A program made the position numbers and the translations under genes. The notes beneath the pieces were generated by a model. It worked only from the letters and a program-made list of their open reading frames with translations. It made no database searches and was not told the DNA's origin. From contig DBFL01000057.1 in NCBI GenBank assembly GCA_002294285.1, forward strand, positions 1 through 12,967: a stretch of 12,967 bases of DNA, given 5' to 3'. Positions 6,344-12,967 of this stretch are shown here, in pieces. The DNA comes from Candidatus Neomicrothrix sp. UBA881. GTDB lineage: Bacteria > Actinomycetota > Acidimicrobiia > Acidimicrobiales > MedAcidi-G1. Every line of letters starts with the position of its first letter. Positions within the stretch are counted from its first letter, which is position 1.

Positions 6344-7606
6344 ATGCAGGAAATTCCTATCAATCATCGCGGGACGAAAAATCGTCTAGAGATGTCTGAT
6401 GTTTTAGCTGGAATAAGTGTTGCATTGCTTTTAATTCCGCAGTCAATGGCATACGCAGAATTGGCAGGTTTACCATCAGAAGTAGGTCTTTTTGCTTCAG
6501 CTTTGCCGCCAATTTTTGCCTCTTTTGTGGCTTCATCCCCTTACCTGCAAACGGGACCAGTAGCACTCACAAGCCTATTGACTCTAGGAGCTCTAAGCGG
6601 TCTAGCCGATTCCGGTACAACCGAATACGTAAAGCTCGCAGCATTACTAGCTTTAATCGTAGGGGTATCAAGAATTCTTTTTGGATTTTTTAGATTTGGA
6701 AAGATTGTCTACTTAATGAACGATCCGGTAGTAACAGGTTTTACTTCCGCCGCAGCAATACTTATTATTGCTTCTCAAACACCTAAAGTGCTAGGGGTCA
6801 AAAGTGATGCAGAAGGAACTCTTAATCGTGCATACAAGTCTTTAACAAATTTTGACAATTGGGAACCAGAATCTGTAATTATCGCCGGAGTGACTTTTTT
6901 TCTCGTGCTCACCGGCAAATACATTCACAAACTTTTCCCTGGTGCACTTTTGGTGCTTGTGGGGGGCTCAATCTATAGTCATATAACCAACTACGAAGGT
7001 TCAGTTGTGGGAGACATCCCGACAGGAATGCCTGATCTGGGATTTGATTTGCCGTGGAATTCAACTAGCGAACTTTTGTTATCTGGTCTCGTAATAGCTC
7101 TGATCGGGTTTGCTGAACCGGCTTCGATATCAAGAATCTACGCTGAACAAGAAAAGCAACCATGGAACGCCAATAGAGAATTTATCAGTCAAGGGATAGC
7201 AAATGTGGCTTCAGCATTTTCTGGAGCATTGCCGGTAGGAGGCTCATTCAGCAGATCTTCACTTAATAAGCTTTCAGGTGCTCAAAGCAAATGGTCCGGC
7301 CTCGTAACAGGGATTGTGGTTTGTATCTTTTTGCCCTTCGCTAATATTTTAGATCAATTACCGAAAGCAACCCTTGGCGCTGTAGTGATAGCCGCGGTAA
7401 TCGGACTGGTCAGACCCAAAAAACTTTTTTCTTCATTTTCTGATTCCCTGTCTGACGCTTTTATTACTTGGCTTACTTTTTTCACAACGCTCCTACTTGC
7501 ACCGCACGTCGAAAGAGGTGTACTTATAGGAATTGGCTTTTCTATATTCATTAGCATTTTAAGAAAACCAAAACCTGACAGCTCACAGATAGAAGAGAGT
7601 CACTGA
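6344..7606 (+). CDS. SulP/SLC26-family anion transporter, membrane core only (no STAS domain)
   Basis: SulP proteins carry sulfate, bicarbonate or other anions across the inner membrane. The 420 residues correspond to the transmembrane core: ALLLIPQSMAYAELAGLP (about 27-44, the family signature), LQTGPVALTS (69-78, substrate-site region), NDPVVTGFTSAAAI, and ANREFISQGIANVASAFSGALPVGGSFSRSSLN, which matches the conserved NRE...GS-SRS block. Roughly 10-14 hydrophobic segments are present. Typical bacterial members continue with a cytoplasmic STAS domain of about 100 residues. Here the frame stops after IFISILRKPKPDSSQIEESH, and the next bases belong to a convergent gene. The ion cannot be read from the sequence: a neighbouring sulfatase suggests sulfate, while BicA-like bicarbonate transport is the alternative. 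The last 7 bases overlap the isochorismatase-like gene tail to tail. Confidence 0.93.
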   Translation: MQEIPINHRGTKNRLEMSDVLAGISVALLLIPQSMAYAELAGLPSEVGLFASALPPIFASFVASSPYLQTGPVALTSLLTLGALSGLADSGTTEYVKLAALLALIVGVSRILFGFFRFGKIVYLMNDPVVTGFTSAAAILIIASQTPKVLGVKSDAEGTLNRAYKSLTNFDNWEPESVIIAGVTFFLVLTGKYIHKLFPGALLVLVGGSIYSHITNYEGSVVGDIPTGMPDLGFDLPWNSTSELLLSGLVIALIGFAEPASISRIYAEQEKQPWNANREFISQGIANVASAFSGALPVGGSFSRSSLNKLSGAQSKWSGLVTGIVVCIFLPFANILDQLPKATLGAVVIAAVIGLVRPKKLFSSFSDSLSDAFITWLTFFTTLLLAPHVERGVLIGIGFSIFISILRKPKPDSSQIEESH

Positions 7607-8238
7607 GACCAAACATTGACCAATGACTCGACATCAGTCAATGTAGCAAGAACTGCAAGGGTGTTCTCTAGGACAACTTGCCCATATTCAACAGGCACCC
7701 CCACCACAGCATCTCTAGGCACTACAACCTGATAACCCTGATTAATCAGATCAAAAACAGAGTTCTGTATTGCGACATTCAGAGAAACTCCGCTAACTAT
7801 CACTGTTCGGATTTCTTCATTTCTAAACAGCGAATCTAATTCCGTTCCCGATGTCGGTGACAAACCATGAAGTCTTGGTAAAAGTACGTCTCTTTCCGAA
7901 TCAAAACCTATTTCTTTTATTGGTCGAACTGCTTCAGTTTCGGGAAGCTGCTGTATATCTGAATTGCGGGCAGCTCCAAAAAGTCTCGCGTTGCTATTCG
8001 CTCCCCATCCATCACTTCTTGTCATTGCTAAGCCGTGGATTACTCTTACTTTTGATTCTCTAGCAGCTTTCGCAAGCAGGCCTAGATTAGGGATTATCGC
8101 TTTTGAAGCTTCCGCTAGAGCGGGAAAACTAGATTTTTCGCCGATTACTCCATTTTGACATTCCACTAGGAGCAAAGCCGTATGAATCGGGTCAACTAAA
8201 TCTTCAAGTGAGCCGTATCGGCTTCTTAAATTATTCAT
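7600..8238 (-). CDS. Isochorismatase-fold protein lacking the catalytic triad
   Basis: This 212-residue protein has the isochorismatase/cysteine-hydrolase fold. Strand one is TALLLVECQNGVIG, the middle is VLLPRLHGLSPTSGTELDSLF, and the end is IVSGVSLNVAIQNSVFDLINQGYQVVVPRDAV. Family enzymes use an Asp-Lys-Cys triad. By these anchors the three positions read Glu26 (usual Asp), Arg122 (usual Lys) and Ala156 (usual Cys in GV-x-x-x-x-C). Cysteine-dependent hydrolysis is therefore unlikely, although isochorismatases proper also lack the Cys. The surrounding residues are well kept, so this is a maintained protein rather than a decayed gene. The ATG at 8238 overlaps the sulfatase stop by 8 bases and GGAG lies 6 bases before it, so translation should be coupled. 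Roles could be ligand binding, regulation or altered chemistry on the sulfatase product; none is shown. Confidence 0.87.
   Translation of the reverse strand: MNNLRSRYGSLEDLVDPIHTALLLVECQNGVIGEKSSFPALAEASKAIIPNLGLLAKAARESKVRVIHGLAMTRSDGWGANSNARLFGAARNSDIQQLPETEAVRPIKEIGFDSERDVLLPRLHGLSPTSGTELDSLFRNEEIRTVIVSGVSLNVAIQNSVFDLINQGYQVVVPRDAVVGVPVEYGQVVLENTLAVLATLTDVESLVNVWSQ
7613..7644. repeat. 8-base inverted repeat just past the SulP stop
   Basis: ACATTGAC (7613-7620) and GTCAATGT (7637-7644) are perfect complements with a 16-base loop. They start 7 bases beyond the SulP stop and lie within the last codons of the isochorismatase-like gene. The hairpin could help end SulP transcription, but the loop is long and no T-tract follows. 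Confidence 0.25.
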
Positions 8239-10582
8239 ATTTAACTCCAGACTCTCTTAAGAAATCAACCCAACGCGTGCCTGCGTCAGGGGCGAGTTCC
8301 CCGGGAAAATATGTAACGGAATTTAAAACACCTTTGTAAGGAAATGTCCCATGTCTCTCATAAACAGACCAAGAAACCGGAGATCGCCTGTCTATACCAA
8401 TATCTATACCTTCAAACGGTGCCATGGCCGTCAAAACTGGAAGATCAGATGTTTCAGCAACCATTGTTTGGTCAACATACACTTTTGCTTGCCAGTTCAA
8501 ATCACCCGAGGCCTCAATATCTAGTGAAATTTCCGAAACACCCTCTTTAAGTTCTCCGCAGGAGGTTTCAGACATGACCCCATATCCATTATGCACATGG
8601 AATAATTGGCCGTCTTCAATATAAATTGAATATCCGCCTCCTTGGTCTCCATGTGCAACGAGTATTCCCTCATCACCTTTCTTGTAATCAAGTGATATAA
8701 CAATTTTAAATGATCGGGAATTAATCAACTTGAGAGACCTGTAACGCTCCACTGTGGGAGTGTCAGGTAAGAAGGAAAAAGTTTGTTCGAGTTCTTCTTC
8801 CCATTGCGGGCGAGCAATGTTTTTTAAACCTGTACCTTCGTCAAGCGGGAAAACTTGGTTGGCCCACGCTTCCTTTTCCCAAAGATCTTTCAATTCAGCT
8901 AGAACTTCGGGGTGTTTATCTGAAAGGTCTCTAGTTTCAGTGGGGTCTGTTGCCAACTCGAAAAGCTCCCATTTGTCTGTTTCGAAAGAAGTTCTCTTTT
9001 GGTGACACGTAACTGCCGACCAGCCATCTCGGTAGATACCCCGATGGCCTTCCTGCTCGTAATACTGCAACTTATGTGTACTTTCAGCTTCCTCATTTTC
9101 GAAGGAAGTTAGGAAGCTATTCCCAGTTGGCTCTACCAGTTTCTGACCTTTTCTTTCTTTTGGACTGTCAATTCCGAGCATCTCGAGGATTGTCGGCAAG
9201 ACATCTGTGACGTGTTGATACTGCCTTCTTAATGAACCTCCCTTTTCCAAACCTTTACCTTTTGAAATGATTAAAGGAACTTGGTGTCCGCCTTGATGGG
9301 TATTTGTTTTGTAGAGACGAAATGGAGTGTTAGAAGCCATGGCCCATCCGTTTGGATAATGTGCCAATGCTTGCGGACCACCCAATAATCCCAGTCTTGA
9401 GTTATCGGTCTCAAGTGAATCAAGGGGGTTTTTCCTGACTTGGCTTATGAGAGTTCTAAAATAAGCCGAGGTGCCATTATCTAAGCCTTCCCGGCTCGCT
9501 CCGTTATCTGAAGTGAATACAATCAGGGTGTTTTCCCACTCTCCCATTGCTTCTAACTCTTTTCTTAGCCTGCCGAAGTTTTGATCGAGATTGTCAACCA
9601 TTGCCGCATAAATCTCTTGATAACGAGCAAAAGTCTCTTTTTCCATATCAGTTAATTCATCCCAGGGGCTAACCGCATAGTTTTCCTCTGAATTTCTTGT
9701 TGGCAAAACCGTATCTTTAGGGATTAGACCATTTGAAAGCTGACGTTCGTAGCGTTCTTTTCTAATTTGATCCCATCCTCTGTTATACAAACCTTCGTAT
9801 TTTTTTATGTCTTTCGACGGGGCTTGCAAAGGAGCATGTACGGCTCCGTGTGAAAAATACATAAACCATGGTTTTTTCGGATGACCTGTTCTTACTTCAC
9901 GGATCATGTCTAGTGCATGGTCAGTCAAGTCATCGGTAAAAAAATAGCTTTCAGGATATGAATCAGTATGCACTACGTGGTTGTCCTCATATAGGCGATG
10001 CGGCTGATGAAAGTTAGTAAATCCGTCAAGTATCCCGTAATAGCGATCAAAGCCACGTTGGCAAGGCCATGAGCTTTTCGGTCCTGCCTCTGAAAGGGTG
10101 TTGTCAGGGGTAAGGTGCCACTTTCCCACCATTAACGTAGCCCATCCATTATCTGAGAGAATTTCAGCCAAAGTTGCTGCATCTCCACGAATCGAAGCTG
10201 CATAACCAGGGAAACCTGGATCAGCATGACAAACTGTTGCTAATCCTGCTAAATGAGAATTCAAACCAGTTAACAGAGATGCTCTTGTGGGAGAGCACAT
10301 CGGATTGACATGAAAATTGGTGTACCTAAGACCTTCATTTGCTAAAGCATCTAAATTTGGAGTGTCAATCTCAGAACCATAAGAACCTAAATCTGAAAAG
10401 CCAAGATCATCACATAACACAATGAGAATATTCGGTGCGCTCTCATGCGGTTCAGTCCTTTGAGACCATGATGGAACTGAAGTCGCATGCACACGACCTA
10501 TTGTCCCATCGAATCCCAAGTACGCGGCACTCGATTTCTTCGCATTCAATTTATTTCTTCTATTAAATATTTTTTTAGACAC
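8231..10582 (-). CDS. Arylsulfatase (type I, formylglycine-dependent), 783 residues
   Basis: Type I sulfatases hydrolyse sulfate esters with a formylglycine made from the Cys of CxPxR. Here that motif is CSPTR with Cys96, so it is a cysteine-type enzyme needing a formylglycine-generating enzyme, not encoded in this window. Other active-site residues are in place: metal ligands Asp58 and Asp59 (LCDDLGF), GKWHL with Lys154 and His156, SHGAVHAP with His249, and FTSDNGA with Asp359 and Asn360. The segment GTIGR near 26-30 before the domain is common in large actinobacterial sulfatases. After about residue 620 comes a beta-rich C-terminal domain (EGILVAHGDQGGGYSIYIEDG onwards) that looks like a concanavalin/jelly-roll module. 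No signal peptide or lipobox is visible, so a cytoplasmic site is likely. The start is a GTG immediately after the MFS stop (TGAGTG), and the stop overlaps the next gene by 8 bases. The substrate is unknown. Confidence 0.94.
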   Translation of the reverse strand: MSKKIFNRRNKLNAKKSSAAYLGFDGTIGRVHATSVPSWSQRTEPHESAPNILIVLCDDLGFSDLGSYGSEIDTPNLDALANEGLRYTNFHVNPMCSPTRASLLTGLNSHLAGLATVCHADPGFPGYAASIRGDAATLAEILSDNGWATLMVGKWHLTPDNTLSEAGPKSSWPCQRGFDRYYGILDGFTNFHQPHRLYEDNHVVHTDSYPESYFFTDDLTDHALDMIREVRTGHPKKPWFMYFSHGAVHAPLQAPSKDIKKYEGLYNRGWDQIRKERYERQLSNGLIPKDTVLPTRNSEENYAVSPWDELTDMEKETFARYQEIYAAMVDNLDQNFGRLRKELEAMGEWENTLIVFTSDNGASREGLDNGTSAYFRTLISQVRKNPLDSLETDNSRLGLLGGPQALAHYPNGWAMASNTPFRLYKTNTHQGGHQVPLIISKGKGLEKGGSLRRQYQHVTDVLPTILEMLGIDSPKERKGQKLVEPTGNSFLTSFENEEAESTHKLQYYEQEGHRGIYRDGWSAVTCHQKRTSFETDKWELFELATDPTETRDLSDKHPEVLAELKDLWEKEAWANQVFPLDEGTGLKNIARPQWEEELEQTFSFLPDTPTVERYRSLKLINSRSFKIVISLDYKKGDEGILVAHGDQGGGYSIYIEDGQLFHVHNGYGVMSETSCGELKEGVSEISLDIEASGDLNWQAKVYVDQTMVAETSDLPVLTAMAPFEGIDIGIDRRSPVSWSVYERHGTFPYKGVLNSVTYFPGELAPDAGTRWVDFLRESGVKYE
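8245..8248 (-). promoter_or_regulatory. Ribosome binding site GGAG of the isochorismatase-like gene
   Basis: On the minus strand GGAG sits 6 bases before the ATG at 8238, inside the last codons of the sulfatase gene. Ribosomes ending the sulfatase could restart here, giving linked expression. Confidence 0.5.
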
Positions 10583-11848
10583 TCAGTTAATTATCTCCAT
10601 TCTCATACGGAAAGCGTAAGCCAAAAAAATCATCATCAGGCAAACTGCGCACATCAACCATATAACTCCGTCATACCCAAACGCTGAATCAGCTGTTCTT
10701 CCTGCTGATACTGGTCCTAGCACACCGCCAATCTCAGCACTCGCGAACCAAAGACCATATGCAGTTCCCATTTGTTTCGGATTCAACTTGGGAGATTCCA
10801 TAAGTGCGAGAATGACTATCGGTATTAGAGCTGATCTCGAACCTGCGACCATTACTGACAGGGGGATGATATAACTTGGTAAAAATGTGATTGAGACTAG
10901 CGACACGAGAATAATCAAAACAGTGCAGGAGAGGATTAAAGAAAAGTTTTGCCTTTTAATTCGAGGAGGTAGCAACAGAGATGCAACTATTCCGACTCCC
11001 AGACTTCCTGCAGTCCAATTCGAAGCGGCCATGGAGGAAAAACCGACATGCTCTCTAAGCATTTCAGGCATCCAACCACCCAATCCATGAGATAAAAAGA
11101 ACACAGCAACTCCCAGAAAAAATATGATTTTTATCTCAGGCGACGCGACCGTTGACTTCCAAATCTGAAATGTTTGTCCTTTTTCTGCTTTAGCATTTTG
11201 CTTTGTTTCGACTTTGAATTCAGCAACCATCAGCCAGAAAACTAAGGCTATGGCCATTACAGAAGTTTCAATCGCTATAGTCCAACGCCACGAATTCGTC
11301 AGTGGCATTAGAACTGAATTAGATAATACTAGAACTGCAATACTCCCAATTGCAGGAGCAGCTGTATACGCCCCAACCGCAAATTTTCGTTCTTCTTCAT
11401 CTGTGAACCAAATACCAATAGCTGTGGGTGCACAAGAAGAAACAAGAGGTCCACCAACTCCGAAAAGAGCAACTGCCATACATAAAGTTGGAAGACTGTC
11501 TGTTAAGCAACGTGAAATTCCGCTTACAAAGACCAAAGAAGCGCCGATAGTCATTGAATATCCGACACCTAAACGATCAATTACCCGACCTGCTATTGGA
11601 GATGTGAGTATGTATATAAATTGCCACGTGCCCAAAGCAATGCCAATTTCTCCTCGGGTCAGATTTAAATCTGATCGTATTTCACCGACTAAAGGAGCTA
11701 GTGACATAGCTACCATGCCAAATCCCAGGTATACACCAAAAACACCAGAAAAAATCACCCATCTGTAAGAACTGTGATGTTTTCTTTTTTGAAAAGAATT
11801 ATTAGGCACTCTAAATAATCTCATAACAACAGAGGAAGGATCATGCAT
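10583..11848 (-). CDS. Major facilitator superfamily transporter
   Basis: This is a 12-helix secondary carrier of the major facilitator superfamily with 421 residues. A positively charged N-terminus of about 28 residues precedes helix one (WVIFSGVFGVYLGFGMVAMSL). Between helices two and three is the superfamily motif A as GRVIDRLG (87-94). A hydrophilic central loop (FKVETKQNAKAEKGQ) separates the two six-helix halves, and the C-terminal half includes AGSRSALIPIVILAL and YGLWFASAEIGGVLGPVSAG. The substrate cannot be read from the sequence. The gene opens the operon and its TGA is directly followed by the GTG of the sulfatase, so import of a sulfated organic compound is the natural inference; export of the product is the alternative. 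The ATG at 11848 is used; an in-frame ATG at 11824 would drop eight residues. The 29-base gap to the divergent PAC2 gene must hold both promoters. Confidence 0.92.
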   Translation of the reverse strand: MHDPSSVVMRLFRVPNNSFQKRKHHSSYRWVIFSGVFGVYLGFGMVAMSLAPLVGEIRSDLNLTRGEIGIALGTWQFIYILTSPIAGRVIDRLGVGYSMTIGASLVFVSGISRCLTDSLPTLCMAVALFGVGGPLVSSCAPTAIGIWFTDEEERKFAVGAYTAAPAIGSIAVLVLSNSVLMPLTNSWRWTIAIETSVMAIALVFWLMVAEFKVETKQNAKAEKGQTFQIWKSTVASPEIKIIFFLGVAVFFLSHGLGGWMPEMLREHVGFSSMAASNWTAGSLGVGIVASLLLPPRIKRQNFSLILSCTVLIILVSLVSITFLPSYIIPLSVMVAGSRSALIPIVILALMESPKLNPKQMGTAYGLWFASAEIGGVLGPVSAGRTADSAFGYDGVIWLMCAVCLMMIFLAYAFRMRMEIIN

Positions 11849-11877
11849 TAAGAGTAATCTTGCGCGATCCTGTTTAG
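11849..11877. promoter_or_regulatory. 29-base divergent spacer between MFS and PAC2 genes
   Basis: This tiny spacer separates two divergent starts, so their promoters must overlap it or reach into the genes. TAATCT (11855-11860, plus) could be a -10 for PAC2, leaving a leader of about 10 bases that includes the purine-rich AGG just before GTG 11878. No convincing -10 was found for the MFS gene. Confidence 0.3.
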
Positions 11878-12735
11878 GTGGGTGAACTAATTTGGAATGA
11901 CAATTCTCTAGATTCTTTAAGTAGACCTGTACTGGTTGTCGCCTTTAAAGGACTCTTTGATGCCAGTGGTTCTGCTACTGCAGCTCTCGAATGGTTGATG
12001 GAAAAATCTGAATCTGAGAACTTGGGAGAAATAGACTCTGAGACGTTTTTTGACTTTACTCAGGAAAGACCGCTAATTGGTTTCGATGAAAATGGAGAAC
12101 GTGTTCTGTCATGGCCTAAAAATAAGATCGTAGCTATAAAAACCCACGAAGATCAGAGAGATATTCTCGCTATTTCTGGGATCGAGCCTCATCTTCGCTG
12201 GCGCACTTTTAGCGATCTTTTAATTGAAATAGTCAGAAAATCAAATGTTGAATCTGTTCTTACACTCGGCTCGATGGTAGGAATGACTCCCCACAGCAGG
12301 CCTCTTACTGTGACCGGAAGCAGCACCAATGTAGAGCTTGCAAAGCGTTTGAACCTAGAAAAGCCTTCCTATCAGGGGCCCACAGGTATAGTAGGAGTGC
12401 TTCACGACGCACTCGATAGCGCAAAGATTCCAGTGATATCGCTAAGAGTTTCAGTTCCTCACTATGTGCCAGATTCACCCAATCCAAAAGCGACACGTGC
12501 TCTTCTAAGACGTTTCGAGCAAGTTACCGGAGTCACGACTGATTATGAAGAGCTAGACGGACCAGCTGCAGATTGGCAAAAACAAGTTGATGCTGCTGTA
12601 GCAAGTGACGATGAAATAACTTCATATGTAGAACGTTTAGAGAATGCAATTGATGAGGATGAAAACCTTTTACCTTCGGGCGATGACCTCGCTGCTGAAT
12701 TCGAAGCTTTTTTGCGTGAACAGGAATCTGAATAG
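11878..12735 (+). CDS. PAC2-family protein
   Basis: This 285-residue protein belongs to the PAC2 family, named after a eukaryotic proteasome-assembly chaperone and common in actinobacteria, where its role is not established. The N-terminal half has RPVLVVAFKGLFDASGSATAALEWL (16-40), typical of the family's 'P-LVVAF-G--DAG-AA' opening. Then come GIEPHLRWRTF (101-111), the strand VLTLGSMVGMTPHSRPLTVTG (127-147) and ISLRVSVPHYVPDSPNPKATRALL (187-210), whose VPHY motif is a good marker. The C-terminus is acidic and helical (about 230-285), a possible partner-binding tail. The GTG at 11878 is the only plausible start before the conserved region. It is divergent from the MFS gene and followed after 21 bases by the MDMPI_N gene on the same strand. 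Proteasome genes are not visible here, so a proteasome link is unproven. Confidence 0.9.
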   Translation: MGELIWNDNSLDSLSRPVLVVAFKGLFDASGSATAALEWLMEKSESENLGEIDSETFFDFTQERPLIGFDENGERVLSWPKNKIVAIKTHEDQRDILAISGIEPHLRWRTFSDLLIEIVRKSNVESVLTLGSMVGMTPHSRPLTVTGSSTNVELAKRLNLEKPSYQGPTGIVGVLHDALDSAKIPVISLRVSVPHYVPDSPNPKATRALLRRFEQVTGVTTDYEELDGPAADWQKQVDAAVASDDEITSYVERLENAIDEDENLLPSGDDLAAEFEAFLREQESE

Positions 12736-12744
12736 ATAAGTAGT

Positions 12745-12749
12745 AGGAG
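12745..12749 (+). promoter_or_regulatory. Ribosome binding site AGGAG before the MDMPI_N gene
   Basis: AGGAG lies 7 bases before GTG 12757, ideal spacing, and decides that start. It is the best Shine-Dalgarno sequence in the window and implies cotranscription with the PAC2 gene 21 bases upstream. Confidence 0.6.
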
Positions 12750-12756
12750 AATAATC

Positions 12757-12967
12757 GTGAATCAGACTAGCAATTTAGAATTCGAAGAACTTCTTGTCGT
12801 CGCTGAAGAAGCTGGACGTTCGCTAATCACTTATGCAGAAAAGGATCTTGATGCGAATGTTCCAAATTGTCCAGGTTGGAACAATTTGGAACTTCTTAAC
12901 CATATGAAGGGGGTCTGGTGGTTCGTTGCTGCACAAATAGTCACAGGAAATGACAGCGAGAGAGCTA
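12757..12967 (+). CDS. MDMPI_N-domain (mycothiol-dependent, DinB-like) protein, partial at right edge
   Basis: The first 70 residues of a DinB-fold protein with the MDMPI_N domain (maleylpyruvate isomerase / mycothiol-dependent enzyme family, TIGR03083-like) are present before the window ends. A first amphipathic helix (FEELLVVAEEAGRSLITYAE) is followed by NVPNCPGWNNLELLNHMKGVWWF. This is the family's V--CPGW----LL-H---V hallmark, in which the histidine (here His49) is a metal ligand in characterised members. Downstream ligands are outside the window. Family members depend on mycothiol or bind metal, and many actinobacterial paralogues have no known substrate. The presence of the domain is the best single hint of mycothiol chemistry, hence of Actinobacteria. 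GTG 12757 is supported by AGGAG 7 bases upstream. Confidence 0.85.
   Translation, partial: MNQTSNLEFEELLVVAEEAGRSLITYAEKDLDANVPNCPGWNNLELLNHMKGVWWFVAAQIVTGNDSERA

Noticed and set aside
11214..11768. A 184-codon plus-strand open frame inside the MFS gene
   Set aside because: It is antisense to a clear transporter. Its translation is rich in Pro, Thr, Arg and Ser with no family resemblance, as expected from the complement of membrane-helix codons.

Overview
The window reads as a gene-dense, AT-rich stretch (roughly 40% GC by eye) of an actinobacterial genome. Three genes point there: a CofC/FbiD-type guanylyltransferase of coenzyme F420 synthesis, a PAC2-family protein, and a MDMPI_N (mycothiol-dependent, DinB-like) protein cut by the right edge. 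Low GC with very short spacers suggests a streamlined, probably marine lineage such as an uncultured Acidimicrobiia. The taxon is an inference, not a measurement. By my gene calls only about 4% of the window is intergenic, and no gap exceeds about 110 bases. I saw no RNA gene, insertion sequence, CRISPR array or prophage gene.

Layout. Positions 1-1876 (minus strand) run from rnhB through a small four-helix membrane protein and a stand-alone Nfu_N-domain protein to the start of a beta-lactamase-like serine hydrolase that leaves the left edge. Divergent from rnhB is cofC (1960-2523, plus), which meets an alpha/beta hydrolase (minus) tail to tail. That hydrolase is divergent from a cytochrome P450 (about 3525-4724, plus). 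Next come a membrane protein of unknown function and a NUDT19-like Nudix hydrolase (both minus), divergent from a SulP transporter core without a STAS domain (plus, 6344-7606). SulP overlaps by 7 bases, tail to tail, with a tightly coupled minus-strand operon: MFS transporter, a 783-residue arylsulfatase, and an isochorismatase-fold protein that appears to lack its whole catalytic triad. The right end (plus) holds the PAC2 gene and the partial MDMPI_N gene.

How the genes may work together. The MFS-sulfatase-isochorismatase-like operon is the clearest functional unit. The sulfatase has no visible signal peptide, so a plausible reading is uptake of a sulfated compound by the MFS carrier, desulfation in the cytoplasm, and an unknown role for the triad-less partner. 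The adjacent SulP protein could move the released sulfate, but it is transcribed separately, so this link is weak. Genes that open transcription units tend to have a TANNNT -10 hexamer 6-8 bases before the start codon and no Shine-Dalgarno sequence, as expected for leaderless mRNAs. Several operon-internal genes instead have a Shine-Dalgarno sequence. The most interesting items are the triad-less protein in the sulfatase operon and this two-mode start arrangement.
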